Assembly: GCA_018296165.2 (NCBI GenBank)
Contig: JACKQL020000286.1
Span: 1 to 16,099, forward strand
DNA: 16,099 nt
Direction: 5' to 3'
Origin: Termitomyces sp. T153
Lineage: Eukaryota; Basidiomycota; Agaricomycetes; Agaricales; Lyophyllaceae
This document shows positions 1-8,898 of this stretch, one piece after another (positions within the stretch are counted from its first letter, which is position 1; every line of letters starts with the position of its first letter). The notes under the pieces were generated by a model. It saw only the letters and a list, made by a program, of their open reading frames with translations, searched no databases and was not told where the DNA came from. Made by a program: the position numbers and the translations under genes.

Positions 1-445
1 TGTCACGACCCGTCCCCTGAACCCCCGCACATCGTCCATCAACCCCCCAAACCCCCAAAAAACCCCTGACACCCCGCCGAACTTCTGCCCCTGCCCCGCG
101 CCTATTTCGGCTAACTCCAACACCTCCCCAGCTAACTCCAACGGCCCCCTGGCCAACTTTTGTGCCTTCCCCGCAGCCACTGACACTTACTCTGGGTCTC
201 CCAAACCCCGAGAACCACCCCCACTGTTCTCAATCTTCGTCACCCATCATCAACTCAACACCCTGGTTCCTCCGACCTATTCTGGAGTATCATGACAACC
301 TTGGGGCAACTTGCATTCCCCAATGATCCCATCAACGTATCAGTGCAGCCCAATCCTTGATCGCAACCAACACCCGCTCACTCTGTTGAGCTCCGCCAAG
401 CCCCGCTGCCGCAGCCGACGTACCCCGAAGTTCTCCGGTAGTCAG

Positions 446-453
446 TATATAAG
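446..453 (+). promoter_or_regulatory. TATA box of the left LTR
   Basis: TATATAAG lies in a GC-rich setting about 446 bp into the LTR and is conserved in the other LTR. Transcription would be expected to start roughly 25-35 bp downstream, near CTCTTTGTACTC, marking the U3/R border. Confidence 0.7.
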
Positions 454-560
454 CCGTCGAGTAGCTCTTTGTACTCTAGTCTTGATATTGCTTAACGTTA
501 CCTGTGGTCTGATTGTTTCCTTTTTGTGTTTCGTGTTTGGTGTCTCGTTCCCCTTACTCT

Positions 561-636
561 CAGTCTCCCAGTCTTATCTCAGTCTCCCAGTCTTATCTCA
601 GTCTCCCAGTCTTATCTCAGTCTCCCAGTCTTGTCT
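561..636 (+). repeat. 19-bp tandem repeat, 4 units, left LTR
   Basis: There are four head-to-tail copies of a 19-bp unit beginning CAGTCTCCC: 561-579, 580-598, 599-617 and 618-636. The last differs by one base (A to G). The right LTR has only two units. The array sits downstream of the TATA box, so it would lie in the transcribed R/U5 part. Confidence 0.95.
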
Positions 637-1180
637 CGTCTCCATTTTGTTATTGTTCTCGTTATCGTTTCGTATCTCCACTTGAATCTGCTCTTGTTCC
701 ATATCAACCCCATTCCATTTCGTCTGATGCTGTCTTGGTGACTCTGTCTGGCCATTGTGCCCAAGTCCTCATCAACTTAAACAACCTCACAAACTCCGTG
801 ATTATGATCACAAACCCCGACACTCTTTTACCAGGTCCGAACCTTGCTCTTCGCTCAGTCCCAGACTCCATCAACTCCAATTGATCTCCCATCAAACCCC
901 GGCTCTGCTCCCATTGATCACACAGCCGTCCACTCCTTCACTCCCACAAATCTCCCATATGGTCTTCTGCCTGAACCCCACCAAGACCATCCCATTTCCT
1001 CACAACCCGACTTCTCTGGACCTTCCCGGATCTGTCTGAATCACATCCCACTGACTATCTGCACAAGACACCAGTGCCCGGACATTTTCGAGTGTTCGGT
1101 TACCAGTGCAAGGGGATCACGCCCGCCTAGTAAGGACTCGCCCAGTGCAGCTGAGCCCCCAAGGTCAGCGGAACCTGACA

Positions 1181-1194
1181 TAATATCAAGACTC
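1181..1194 (+). other. Candidate primer binding site (weak)
   Basis: The bases immediately inside the left LTR read TAATATCAAGACTC. A tRNA primer site usually starts TGG. This stretch is only loosely like the initiator-Met type site (TGGTATCAGAGC), and its first bases would have to have changed by transitions. The position is right but the match is poor, so the primer tRNA cannot be named. Confidence 0.3.
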
Positions 1195-1212
1195 TACCTT
1201 ACCCTGTCCGTG

Positions 1213-3641
1213 ATGCCCGCATTATCTCCACACACACAATCAAATAACTCCGATGTCTATGGTCTACCCGTGCCTGGAAACCCTTATGATTCATACGGCC
1301 CTGCCCAATTTGCCGAGGCACATTGAGTCGCAGATCCGACACCAAATGTCCCCTCCGCTCCAGCTACTTCCATACAACGGCTCCCCCACGGACACCCTCC
1401 CCAACTCCCACCCAACCTCCAACCCCTCGCGCAAACCATCAAATCATCTCCCACCCCCACCCTCATCCTCTCTGCCAAATCCGTTCCCTCGCACAAAGCT
1501 GACCCTGATGTCATCCAAAGAACAGCATCCTAAAACCCAGCAACCATCTGACCAAATGAGCAACAAATGTCTCCAGCACTGCGCCAACCCTCCAACAAAC
1601 AATAACGCCAACCCACCGCGAAAACAGTCACCCATTGCATGAGGATCGCCAACCCCAATGAGACCACTGAGAACGCGCTTCTTCAAAGCCCGCCTGTGGA
1701 TCTGCCGACTCACTGGCAACTCCACAGACTGACGAATGTGACTAACCGCCGACAACATCACTGAACCCTACTATCGACCCCTGACCCTCACCCCAACCCC
1801 CCCCCCCTTCCCGAGGAACTAAGCCCTCCGACAACTAACCCCGAAACCACCGAAATCAAGCTCAACCCAACAACCCCAACAACAGAACAAGAACCTCCAA
1901 CCTAGGCTACGCTCCAACCCCAGGACCTGCTTCCGGACCTCGGTCGACTCGGCCGTCACCTCCGCCCAACAAATGAAGGGGCCCCAACACCTCCGACCCG
2001 ACCCCGACAACCCCGGCACAAGACCGAGACATCCCCGAGCTTCCAGACGTTAATGGGGAGAACCACGGTACCCCACTCCCGACAAGGAACAACTCCGGAC
2101 CATGCCGCTATTTCACCACCCCCTCCCACACAATCCGGAACCCCCGACAACGAGGACCCTGGATGCCAAACCTCCCTGCATGCCACCCCCAAACCCAAAC
2201 TCCACCATCAGACTCCGCCACCTCCCACAAAGGAACCCCCAGCATAGGAGTCACCCCGAACTAACTATAGGAAAAAGGACCCTATACGAAGTAGTTCCCC
2301 TAAGTACTCTAGATTTGCTGACATGTTCATATAAGGGAGGGAGAAGCCCACCATCACCCAGAGAGTCGTTTAAGCGACCTGACAACCCAAAGGGCACATA
2401 CTCCGATATCCCTAGAGGACCTCCCCACCTGGCTCAACGACCTGAACGACCCTGCGCCAGCCCAAAACTGCCCAACCCACCCTTCTGACCCCCTCCAAAC
2501 CCCTCGACACAGCTTCGGACCCTGGCAACACGACTCCAGGGCCTCCGCTCCGACCACAACATTTGATCGAGGGTACTCATGGCACCAGCCCAACAACGAT
2601 GCCCTGGTAACCCCAACTCCGCAACATAAATCACCACCTGCTCCGAGCTCCACCCCTATGCTGGAATATGTCCATTGAATAGGGACCACACCATCGGAGC
2701 ACCCAGAAGCAAGCCACATACAAGCATCCTCTTTGGAGTACCCAGAAGCAGGCCACACGTGAAAAGCGAGCGGTGCCTCTCCCCACTGCCACCCCCACAC
2801 TTGCAACAATCTCCGGGCCACTCCAGAACATGAATGAAGAGTTGCCTCAACCCTGCCACGACCCCTGGGGAGCCCCACCCCAGTGCCTCCCTGCGGCTGA
2901 CCTCTCCGCCGCCCCAACAACCGTGAACAACCAACAAACCCCCACCAAGTGACCCTTGTGTCGACTCTGGGACCACCCAATTCTTCCCCGATGAAGGAAC
3001 CACCGACCCCCAGACCTCCAAACTCGAGGAAGTATCAGAAATATGTAAGATCCCTCTGTCCGTCTCGGGACTTACCTTTGGTCAGGAAAGCAATGTCATG
3101 CAGACGATCCGGAACCTCAAATTTCGGCTCTGGACCCAAAGGAACTGGTCGGGACTGATCACCCCACATCCTACCCCCTCAGTCATCGACACTCCAGGGC
3201 ACACCAAAGCACCACTCAAACATGCCTGCCCACAGACACAATACTCCGGGACATGATCCTGACCCGGACCAACTACGCCATGAGGATGAACCTTGCCCCA
3301 CCAATTCCCACCAATGAAGAAGGCCCTGCTGCCTTCACCACCAGTGCTGGCATAAGGGCCAGGTCACAGGAAGACCTCTGCCCCCCCCCCTGCCAACTGC
3401 ACTGCTAAGAAGACCAAAGCCCCGAACCTGCAGGACGCCTGCAAAAGATTCGAAGGTCCGCCCTCCGATACCAACACTGCGCATGTCCCCGCTGCAGACC
3501 AAAGAAAACCCCTACACCCCTGGTCAGAAATTCCGAGAATCAAACTCAATACAACACCCCAAAATACCACAGAACTCCACCGGAGAACTCCCACCACCCC
3601 TGCCAGACCCCAGGAGCCCTCCCTGCGATGCCCCGCCCCGT
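1213..3641 (+). pseudogene. Decayed Pro/Thr-rich + strand ORF of the LTR element (gag-like position)
   Basis: An ATG at 1213, 32 nt after the left LTR, opens a frame that stays protein-like for over 1 kb but contains stops at 1324, 1531, 1549, 1603, 1762, 1903 and 2245. Reading appears to move to a second frame near 2340 (with the stretch PISLEDLPTWLNDLNDP), then a third (2927-3253), back to the first (3253-3381), and across a ten-C run at 3381-3390 into another frame that ends near 3641. The predicted product is rich in Pro, Thr, Ser and Gln, with low complexity. Its position suggests Gag or an accessory protein, but I see no zinc knuckle and no pol motif. An alternative is non-coding C-rich sequence in which stops are simply rare. 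The broken-ORF reading is an inference from position and from the non-repetitive peptide stretches in the later part. Confidence 0.4.
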
Positions 3642-3894
3642 CCTGACAAACCCTGGGACTAGCCAGCACAGACAGCACTAGTGGGCGTAACCCCCGCCTC
3701 TGGACTCACTAGGGATTCAACTCCCTCTCACACCCCTGCGTGTTTCACTTACTTCGCCCTCATACAAACTAAAACCTCACTTCACACGCCCAGGGACCAA
3801 GAAAAGGACATGTTTGCATACAAAAAATTATATATACAATAGGCGAGGGAGGCAGCAAGTCCAAGAGCAGCAAGAAACGAGGCCCACACCCATC
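3642..3894. other. Spacer between two convergent reading units
   Basis: These 253 bases separate the 3' ends of the + and - strand units of the LTR element. The stretch holds an AT-rich island (3821-3840) in otherwise C-rich DNA and no recognisable coding sequence. Confidence 0.5.
3816..3840 (-). terminator. Possible 3'-end processing signal of the antisense gene
   Basis: Read on the - strand this is TATATA followed by a T-run and GTATG, about 55-80 nt past the stop at 3895. It is the only strongly AT-rich patch in the interior of the element. It resembles fungal polyadenylation efficiency elements, which are loosely defined. Confidence 0.3.
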
Positions 3895-4196
3895 TCACTC
3901 CCTCCCCGGACCCACCGGCAACCCAACCCCCAGGTCGACTTCCATCTGGGCCTGCACCACTGCTAAGACCTTTACCAACCCCGGCAGTGCCTCCCCCGCG
4001 TCAGCCGCCACCTCCCACCATGACCCCAGGGCCACCACATTGTGTCGCCAATGCCCCGCCAACAACCTCTCCAATCGCGCCATCCCCTGCTGCAACTCTG
4101 GAGGCTGAACTGCGGACCCCTGCATCAACCCGTCTTGAATCGACATGAACGCCGCGGAGGCACCGTCCAAGAGGACCCGATGCTCCCGCACCCAGC

Positions 4197-4251
4197 CTAA
4201 ACCCAGAAAATGAACCGTCAGTAATGAACGGAGGAACGGGAGACAACTCAC
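4197..4251 (-). other. Intron 2 of the antisense gene (55 nt)
   Basis: The donor GTGAGT (4251-4246), the branch-like TACTGAC and the acceptor GGGTTTAG (ending at 4197) are textbook fungal signals. Splicing joins T|GC in frame and links the second exon to WVREHRVLLDG and a clean 101-codon end. Without splicing, the frame runs into Gly-rich sequence of no recognisable kind. Confidence 0.85.
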
Positions 4252-4857
4252 AAAGGATTCCCGCGCACCCCGAAGCGGCCTTGTTGGCCAACCAGTCCTC
4301 CCTCTGCCTCGCCGCCTCCAGCTCCACCCACAGCGCATCCCCCTCTGGAGCTTGTCCCCGCCCCTCCGCCTCCCCCGCGGGCTGCCCCTCCATCTGCGTC
4401 AGATGCTCCTGCAAGCCCCGCACCTCTAACGCTCACTCCGTCGCCACGTGCACCGAAGTGTTCCTCTCCCGCTCCATTGCTTCTTTCTCCGTCCACGCCA
4501 CGTCACGATCCTCCCTCGCCTGTCAGAGCTCACCCTCCCATACTGCCAATGACGTCGTCAAAGCCTCCACCTGCTTGCAAAGAAAGACCTCCGTGATCAA
4601 AGGAATAGGCGCAGGGGGACTCGACGACCGTTCCAAGGGAATGCCCAGGGTAGGAGAAAAAAGGGAAGACTCCGGAGGCCCCACCGATGACTCATGCCCA
4701 TGCGGCCTCTTGCTGGGTCCTGCCCCTGAGGGTGGGGAGGCTCGATGCTTCCCCCGAACCACCGCCGAGGACACCCCCTTCCCCTTCGGCAATGCAGGAC
4801 AAAACTTAGTCTGTTTCGGAACCCCCGGAAAATCCACCACCACCACCACAGATGACT

Positions 4858-4907
4858 CTACAAAAGCCCCATCAATCATCCCGAAAAGACAAGTCAACAC
4901 CACTTAC
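4858..4907 (-). other. Intron 1 of the antisense gene (50 nt)
   Basis: The - strand donor GTAAGT (4907-4902) and acceptor TTTTGTAG (ending at 4858) bracket 50 nt that contain an in-frame TGA just after the donor. Removing it joins codon 39 to the next exon in frame (split codon C|AG). Size and sites fit basidiomycete introns. Confidence 0.75.
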
Positions 4908-5025
4908 GACTCCGGTCCCTGACACTAGCACAGCGCCAACGCTCAAACTCCTCCCCCCCACTATCGTACACCACCACCTTGTCCAAATCAGCAGAAGGGA
5001 CTACTGGAACACTGGGGGAAGACAT

Positions 5026-5237
5026 GACGAAATTTGGGAAACCCCGGGGTACGTCCAAAGCTTTTAATTGATTGAGGAGAACCCTGACGAAGCGGCAGCC
5101 GCGCTTCAACTTTGCCTCCCACGCCGCTATCACTCACTGCAGATTGATCAATATTGCTCGGCTTCGACTCCCACGCCCCGCCAATCCCCATCCCGCCCCC
5201 CGCATCTCAAAGGGTCTTGATGCTGAAGGGGGGGTGA
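5026..5237. other. Leader and promoter space of the antisense gene
   Basis: These 212 bases lie between the antisense start codon and the right LTR. No TATA box is obvious on the - strand. The antisense transcript must therefore begin here or inside the right LTR. The + strand end of this stretch contains the polypurine tract. Confidence 0.4.
5225..5234 (+). other. Polypurine tract of the LTR element
   Basis: GAAGGGGGGG lies three bases before the start of the right LTR. A purine run here primes plus-strand DNA synthesis in LTR retrotransposons. It sets the element's orientation as + even though the best-preserved gene inside lies on the - strand. Confidence 0.75.
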
Positions 5238-5682
5238 TGTTACGACCCATCCCCTGAACCCCCACACATCGTCCATCAACCCCCCGAACCCCCAAAAAAC
5301 CCCCAACGCCCCACCGAACTTCTGCCCCTGCCCCGCGCCTATTTCGGCTAACTCCGATGCCTCCCCAGCTAACTCCAACGGCCCCCTGGCCAACTTTGGT
5401 GCCTTCCCCGCAGCCACTGACACTTACCCTGGGTCTCCCAAACCCCGAGAACCACCCCCACTGTTCCCGATCTTTGTCACCCATCATCAACTCAACACCC
5501 TGGTTCCTCCAACCTATTCCGGAGTATCACGACAACCTCAGAGCGACCCGTGTTCCCCAATGATCCCATCAATGTATCAGCGTGGCCCAATCCTCGATCG
5601 CAACTGACACCCGCCCACTCCATTGAGCTCCGCCAAGCCCCGCCGCCGCAGCTGACGTACCCCGAAGTTCTCCGGTAGTCAG

Positions 5683-5690
5683 TATATAAG
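5683..5690 (+). promoter_or_regulatory. TATA box of the right LTR
   Basis: The same TATATAAG is found at the equivalent place in the right LTR. If active, it would drive transcription outward into the Copia A remnant at 6387 onward, antisense to that element. Confidence 0.6.
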
Positions 5691-5804
5691 CCGTCAAGTA
5701 GCTCTTTGTACTCTAGTCTTGATATTGCTTAATGTTACCTGTGGTCTGATTGTTTCCTTTTCATGTTTCATGTTTCGTGTTTTGTGTCTCGTTCCCCTTA
5801 CTCT

Positions 5805-5842
5805 CAGTCTCCCGGTCTTATCTCAGTCTCCCGGTCTTGTCT
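5805..5842 (+). repeat. 19-bp tandem repeat, 2 units, right LTR
   Basis: These two units (5805-5823 and 5824-5842) correspond to the four-unit array of the left LTR. Both carry CCCGG where the left copies have CCCAG. Confidence 0.93.
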
Positions 5843-6386
5843 CATCTCCATTTTGTTATTGTTCTCGTTATCGTTTCGTATCTCCACTCGAATCTGCTCT
5901 TGTTCCATATCAACCCCATTCCATTTCGTCTGATGCTGTCTCGGTGACTCCGTCTGGCCATTGTGCCCAAGTCCTCATCAACTTAAACGACCTCACAAAC
6001 TCCGCGATTACGATCACAAACCCCGACACTCTTTCACCAGGTCCGAACCTCGCTCTTTGCTCAGTCCCGGACTCCATCAACTCCAATTGATCTCCCATCA
6101 AACCCTGGCTCTGCTCCCATTGATCACACAGCCGTCCACTCCTTCACTCCCGCAAATCTCCCATATGGTCTTCTACCTGAACCCCACCAAGACCATCCCA
6201 TTTCCTCGCAACCTGACTTCTCCGGACCTTCCCAGATCTGTCTGAATCACATCCCACTGACTATCCGCACAAGACACCAGTGCCCAGACGTTTTTGAGTG
6301 TTCGGTTACCAGTGCAAGGGGATCACGCCCGCCTAGTAAGGACTCGCCCAGTGCAGCTGAGCCCCCGAGGTCAGCGGAACCTGACA

Positions 6387-8858
6387 CTTGGTATGTACAA
6401 ATCATCACCTATGCTGGCATTAGAAATCACTGCCATGAACATATAGGCACTGTGCACTAGGCAAGATTGCACATTCAGAGCAATTCCTTGGAGTGAATTT
6501 GAGTGGCAGAGTGGTATAGTTGGAACATTGATACCTCCCAGGTCAGCTACCTCAGCAGCACCACTGTCAGGGTTGGCTATAGGTACATCTCAATTGTTTG
6601 GTGGGATCTGTTTGTGAAGTAGAGCATCACCCCTGATGCAGGGAGCCACTGGCTGTTAGGGCATAAAGTGGCCAGGAGTGCCCTTGGGGGCCAAGCGTAG
6701 TGTGTCTGACAAGAAGTTGGTCACTTCCTTGATGGCAGTGAGTGAATGGTGGCCTGTGCCTTCATCAAAAATCACATCATGAGATGTGATGATTGCTCTT
6801 ATGGTGTATATCCAACCATAGCATACTTTACTGAGCAGGGGTCTAGTTTTAACCTAATAAGCTTGTCCAGAACCTTTGCAAATGCAATACAACCAAATGG
6901 GCATAAGTGATTTACATTTTGTTGAGTCTTCATCCATGACTCTTCTGGGATAGCATAGTGTCTCAATGATGGGAGCCTATTTCAAGTGTATATTTGTGTA
7001 GCAGCAGCTTCTGCCCACAGGTCCTTTGGTAGGCTGCTTTCTGCTAACATACATTGAACACCCTCAATGACAGTGTGAATAGCACACTCAATAAAGCTGT
7101 TTTGCAAGTGTGCATATAGGACAACTAGTTTTATGATGATCTCATGAGTTGTGCAATAGTCTTCTCATCTCTTGTTTAACTATTCACACCCAGCATCTAC
7201 CTGCACAATCTTCAGTTTTCTCCTGGTCTGCCACTCTAATGTGGTGTGGTATATAGCAAATGCAGTGAGAGCAGTAGCTGCATCCTTTCTTGTTAGGAAG
7301 TAGCCTATGAGTCTCAATGTGCATCCATCAGCTACTAGCATCATGTATGATGCTCTCCCCAGTGACACTTTTGTTGATGGTCCCCAGAGGTCTATATAGG
7401 CACAGTTGTTTGGATAGGCCTTGTTTTCATGCTCACCATTGTAAAGTCAGAATGTGTGCTTACTATACACACAATCCTTATACAACCCTTTAACCTCCAG
7501 ATCACCTTTTACCACCAGGCTATCCAGCAATTTTTCCTGGACCACCTTTTAGATTGTGTCAACCTCTGTGTGGCCCATGGTCAAATTTCCCAATAGAGAT
7601 TAAGTTAGCCAATAGGTTAGGAGTATGCAGTGCATTTCTGAAGACTAGTTCAATGTTTCCCTGACCCATTCTGACTGTCTTTCTTACAGTGCCAGAGCCC
7701 ACAATATGGAACATATTATCTTTAGATGCAGCCTGCTCTTGTTGGGGTGTAGAGAAAGGTGTGTACTCTAAAAATGCTTCTCAATCAACAAAGCAATAAT
7801 CAGTAGCTCCATAGTCTGCAAACATAGGGACCATTCCATTCATCATATTCAGGGTCACCCTGGATTGATCTGTGGTGGGAATTGTGTACTGTGCAATGGG
7901 TGCTGTTGTTGTGGCCAGTGTATATGTTGTCTGTGTTGTATCTGCTGGAGTTATTGGGTTTGTGTTGGCTAAGTGGGCCACAGATGTGTTTAGTCTCTTG
8001 GGGTTAGTGCTTGCTGTTGATGCTGCAAGTGTTGCTAATGCCTGCTCACAGTTTCTAAAGCTTGTTGGGAACTGCCCCTCTTTTCCACTACCTTGCCAGT
8101 AGCATTTCTTGATTGTATGTCCTAGTACATTTACAGTTTGGATTTGTGCAAACAAATTTGTCCCTCTAGGGCCTTGTATCTGTTTGCAGAGCTGTAACCA
8201 ATGGTGTTGTGACCTTTTGGAGTTTCAGGCATTCCCAATGAACTAAAAGTCCCAATACAAGATCTGTTGAATTTTTGGTTGAGTACATGCTAGCTACAAT
8301 GGTATTCCACAATTCCAGCAAGGATGTCATGATAGTGGATCAGAAAGTGAGGTCAGATATGTTTGCTCCCTTTTCTGTGGCATTTGCCCATTTTATGCAC
8401 AGGTCTGTGATGTGTGTCAGAAAGTCCATTCTATCTGTAAATCTAGTGGATTGGAGTGCATTTTTGGCACCCGTAGCTGCCAGCTCAGACATCACCCTGT
8501 ATGCATCTGTGAGTGACTTTTATGCTTCAGCAGCTGTTCTGTCCATTTTGACCCCCAGTCCAACCAGGTTTTTGCAGTTGTATACAATCAGTCTAAGTGT
8601 CCATGCATCTCATAGGTCCCAGTCAGCAGCTGAGAAGTTGTCAGAGAACCAGCTTGAGGTTTCAGATGTTTCTGATTTTATAGGGGTGTCTGGGTTTCCA
8701 GCTCCTAGTTTTGGGATAGTTCCTTCTAAGTAACCTTTTGCTCCATGAGCTCTAGCTGCTATCAGGACCCAATTTTTAAAGTGGATAAAATTTGTTCTGT
8801 CAAATTGCTGGTCTTCCAGGAACATGGGTGATCTGCCATTGGATGTATTATTTGACAT
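6387..8858 (-). pseudogene. Copia A gag-protease-integrase polyprotein, decayed and truncated
   Basis: Gag opens at 8858 with MSNNTSNGRSPMFLEDQQF. It contains FKNWVLIAARAHGAKGYLEG, typical of Copia Gag, and is broken by a TGA at 8612-8610 and further stops. A one-base shift near 8130 moves to the frame holding GHTIKKCYWQGSGKEGQFP, a zinc-knuckle half preceded by CTNPNC in the old frame. The protease site reads FADYGATDYCFVD (about 7822-7784), with Tyr where the DSG/DTG serine or threonine should be, so it is inactive. Integrase follows. The first Asp is in DLWGP (7392-7390), and next comes SLGRASYMMLVADGCTLR. The second Asp is in VDAGCE (7197-7195) and the Glu in NSFIECA (7089-7087), then LPKDLWAEAAAT. 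From about 6800 only linker-like sequence remains, up to 6387. The protein would integrate and process the element; this copy cannot. Confidence 0.82.
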
Positions 8859-8898
8859 GGTGTGTGTAAAAAAAAGTTTTTGAGTTGTCTGGTAAGTC

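Larger units (their letters stand above)
1..1180 (+). repeat. Left (5') LTR
   Basis: It matches 5238-6386 over its full length, apart from scattered substitutions, two extra 19-bp tandem units and a 7-bp gap. It begins TG and ends CA (CCTGACA at 1174-1180). Most differences I compared are transitions (C/T or G/A), often CG in one copy against CA or TG in the other, which fits deamination of methylated CpG since insertion. A TATA box at 446-453 suggests U3 runs to about 475. The short open frames in this LTR are low-complexity and unlike any protein I know. Confidence 0.93.
3895..5025 (-). pseudogene. Antisense three-exon gene for a coiled-coil-like protein, with two in-frame stops
   Basis: The exons on the - strand are 5025-4908, 4857-4252 and 4196-3895. 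Together they give 1026 nt, or 341 codons plus a TGA stop at 3897-3895, with the frame kept across both junctions. The start is the ATG giving MSSPSVPVVPSADLD. Residues 22-30 are acidic (SGGEEFERW). A basic, Ser/Pro-rich middle (about residues 60-130, containing GKHRASPP and PSKRPHGH) resembles a nuclear localisation region. From about residue 137 the sequence becomes Glu/Arg/Ala-rich and helical, as in a coiled coil (QAREDRD, VELEAARQRED). In-frame TGA codons occur at codons 151 (4525-4523) and 181 (4435-4433), both explicable as CGA to TGA. I recall similar unnamed proteins from agaricomycete genomes, but this is memory and not a search. No function is known to me. It converges on the + strand ORF. 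With the stops it is most likely dead in this copy. Confidence 0.72.
1..6386 (+). mobile_element. Complete non-autonomous (LARD-like) LTR retrotransposon
   Basis: Two long direct repeats (1-1180 and 5238-6386) flank a 4057-bp interior. Both start TGT(C/T)ACGACC and end CCTGACA. A purine tract with a run of seven G (5225-5234) lies directly before the right repeat, which sets the + orientation. LTR starts of the TGTCACGACC type after a G-run are, from general knowledge, common in Ty3/Gypsy elements. The interior holds a decayed + strand Pro/Thr-rich ORF and a convergent - strand spliced gene, but no YxDD reverse transcriptase, DDE integrase or RNase H that I can recognise on either strand. It therefore most likely depends on proteins from another element. 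The left target-site duplication falls outside the window; the right flank begins cttgg. The element is GC-rich and C-rich on the + strand, unlike the AT-richer DNA after 6386. The LTR structure is certain; the Gypsy affiliation is inferred. Confidence 0.9.
5238..6386 (+). repeat. Right (3') LTR
   Basis: It begins TGTTACGACC at 5238 and ends CTGACA at 6386, after which similarity to the left LTR stops on both inner and outer sides. At 1149 bp it is 31 bp shorter than the left LTR: it lacks two 19-bp units and gains 7 bp in the TTTC/GTGTTT stretch near 5760-5790. It directly follows the polypurine tract. The sequence just outside (cttgg) is the candidate target-site duplication. Confidence 0.93.

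Noticed and set aside
561..636. Regular short repeats as a possible CRISPR array
   Set aside because: The 19-bp units are directly adjacent with no spacers, and the context is a eukaryotic LTR.
311..1039. Several short open frames in the left LTR, repeated in the right LTR
   Set aside because: They are Ser/Pro/Leu-rich frames over tandem repeats and C-rich sequence, with no motif and no consistent frame between the two LTRs.
2354..2980. 208-codon open frame on the - strand inside the LTR element
   Set aside because: It lies in C-rich DNA where the complement is G-rich and stops are rare. The product is Trp/Gly/Ser-rich with no motif, and the overlapping + strand frames read more like protein.
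4224..4922. 232-codon + strand open frame
   Set aside because: It is the complement of the antisense three-exon gene, which has splice sites, a sensible start and stop, and consistent protein character. The + frame is a shadow.
1181..5237. The LTR element read as a - strand retrotransposon
   Set aside because: The polypurine tract before the right LTR and the TATA box orientation set the + strand. The C-rich start on the other side gives no tRNA-like primer site.
7872..8733. + strand open frames over Copia A (7872-8102 and 8275-8733)
   Set aside because: They are antisense to clear Copia gag and protease sequence on the - strand.
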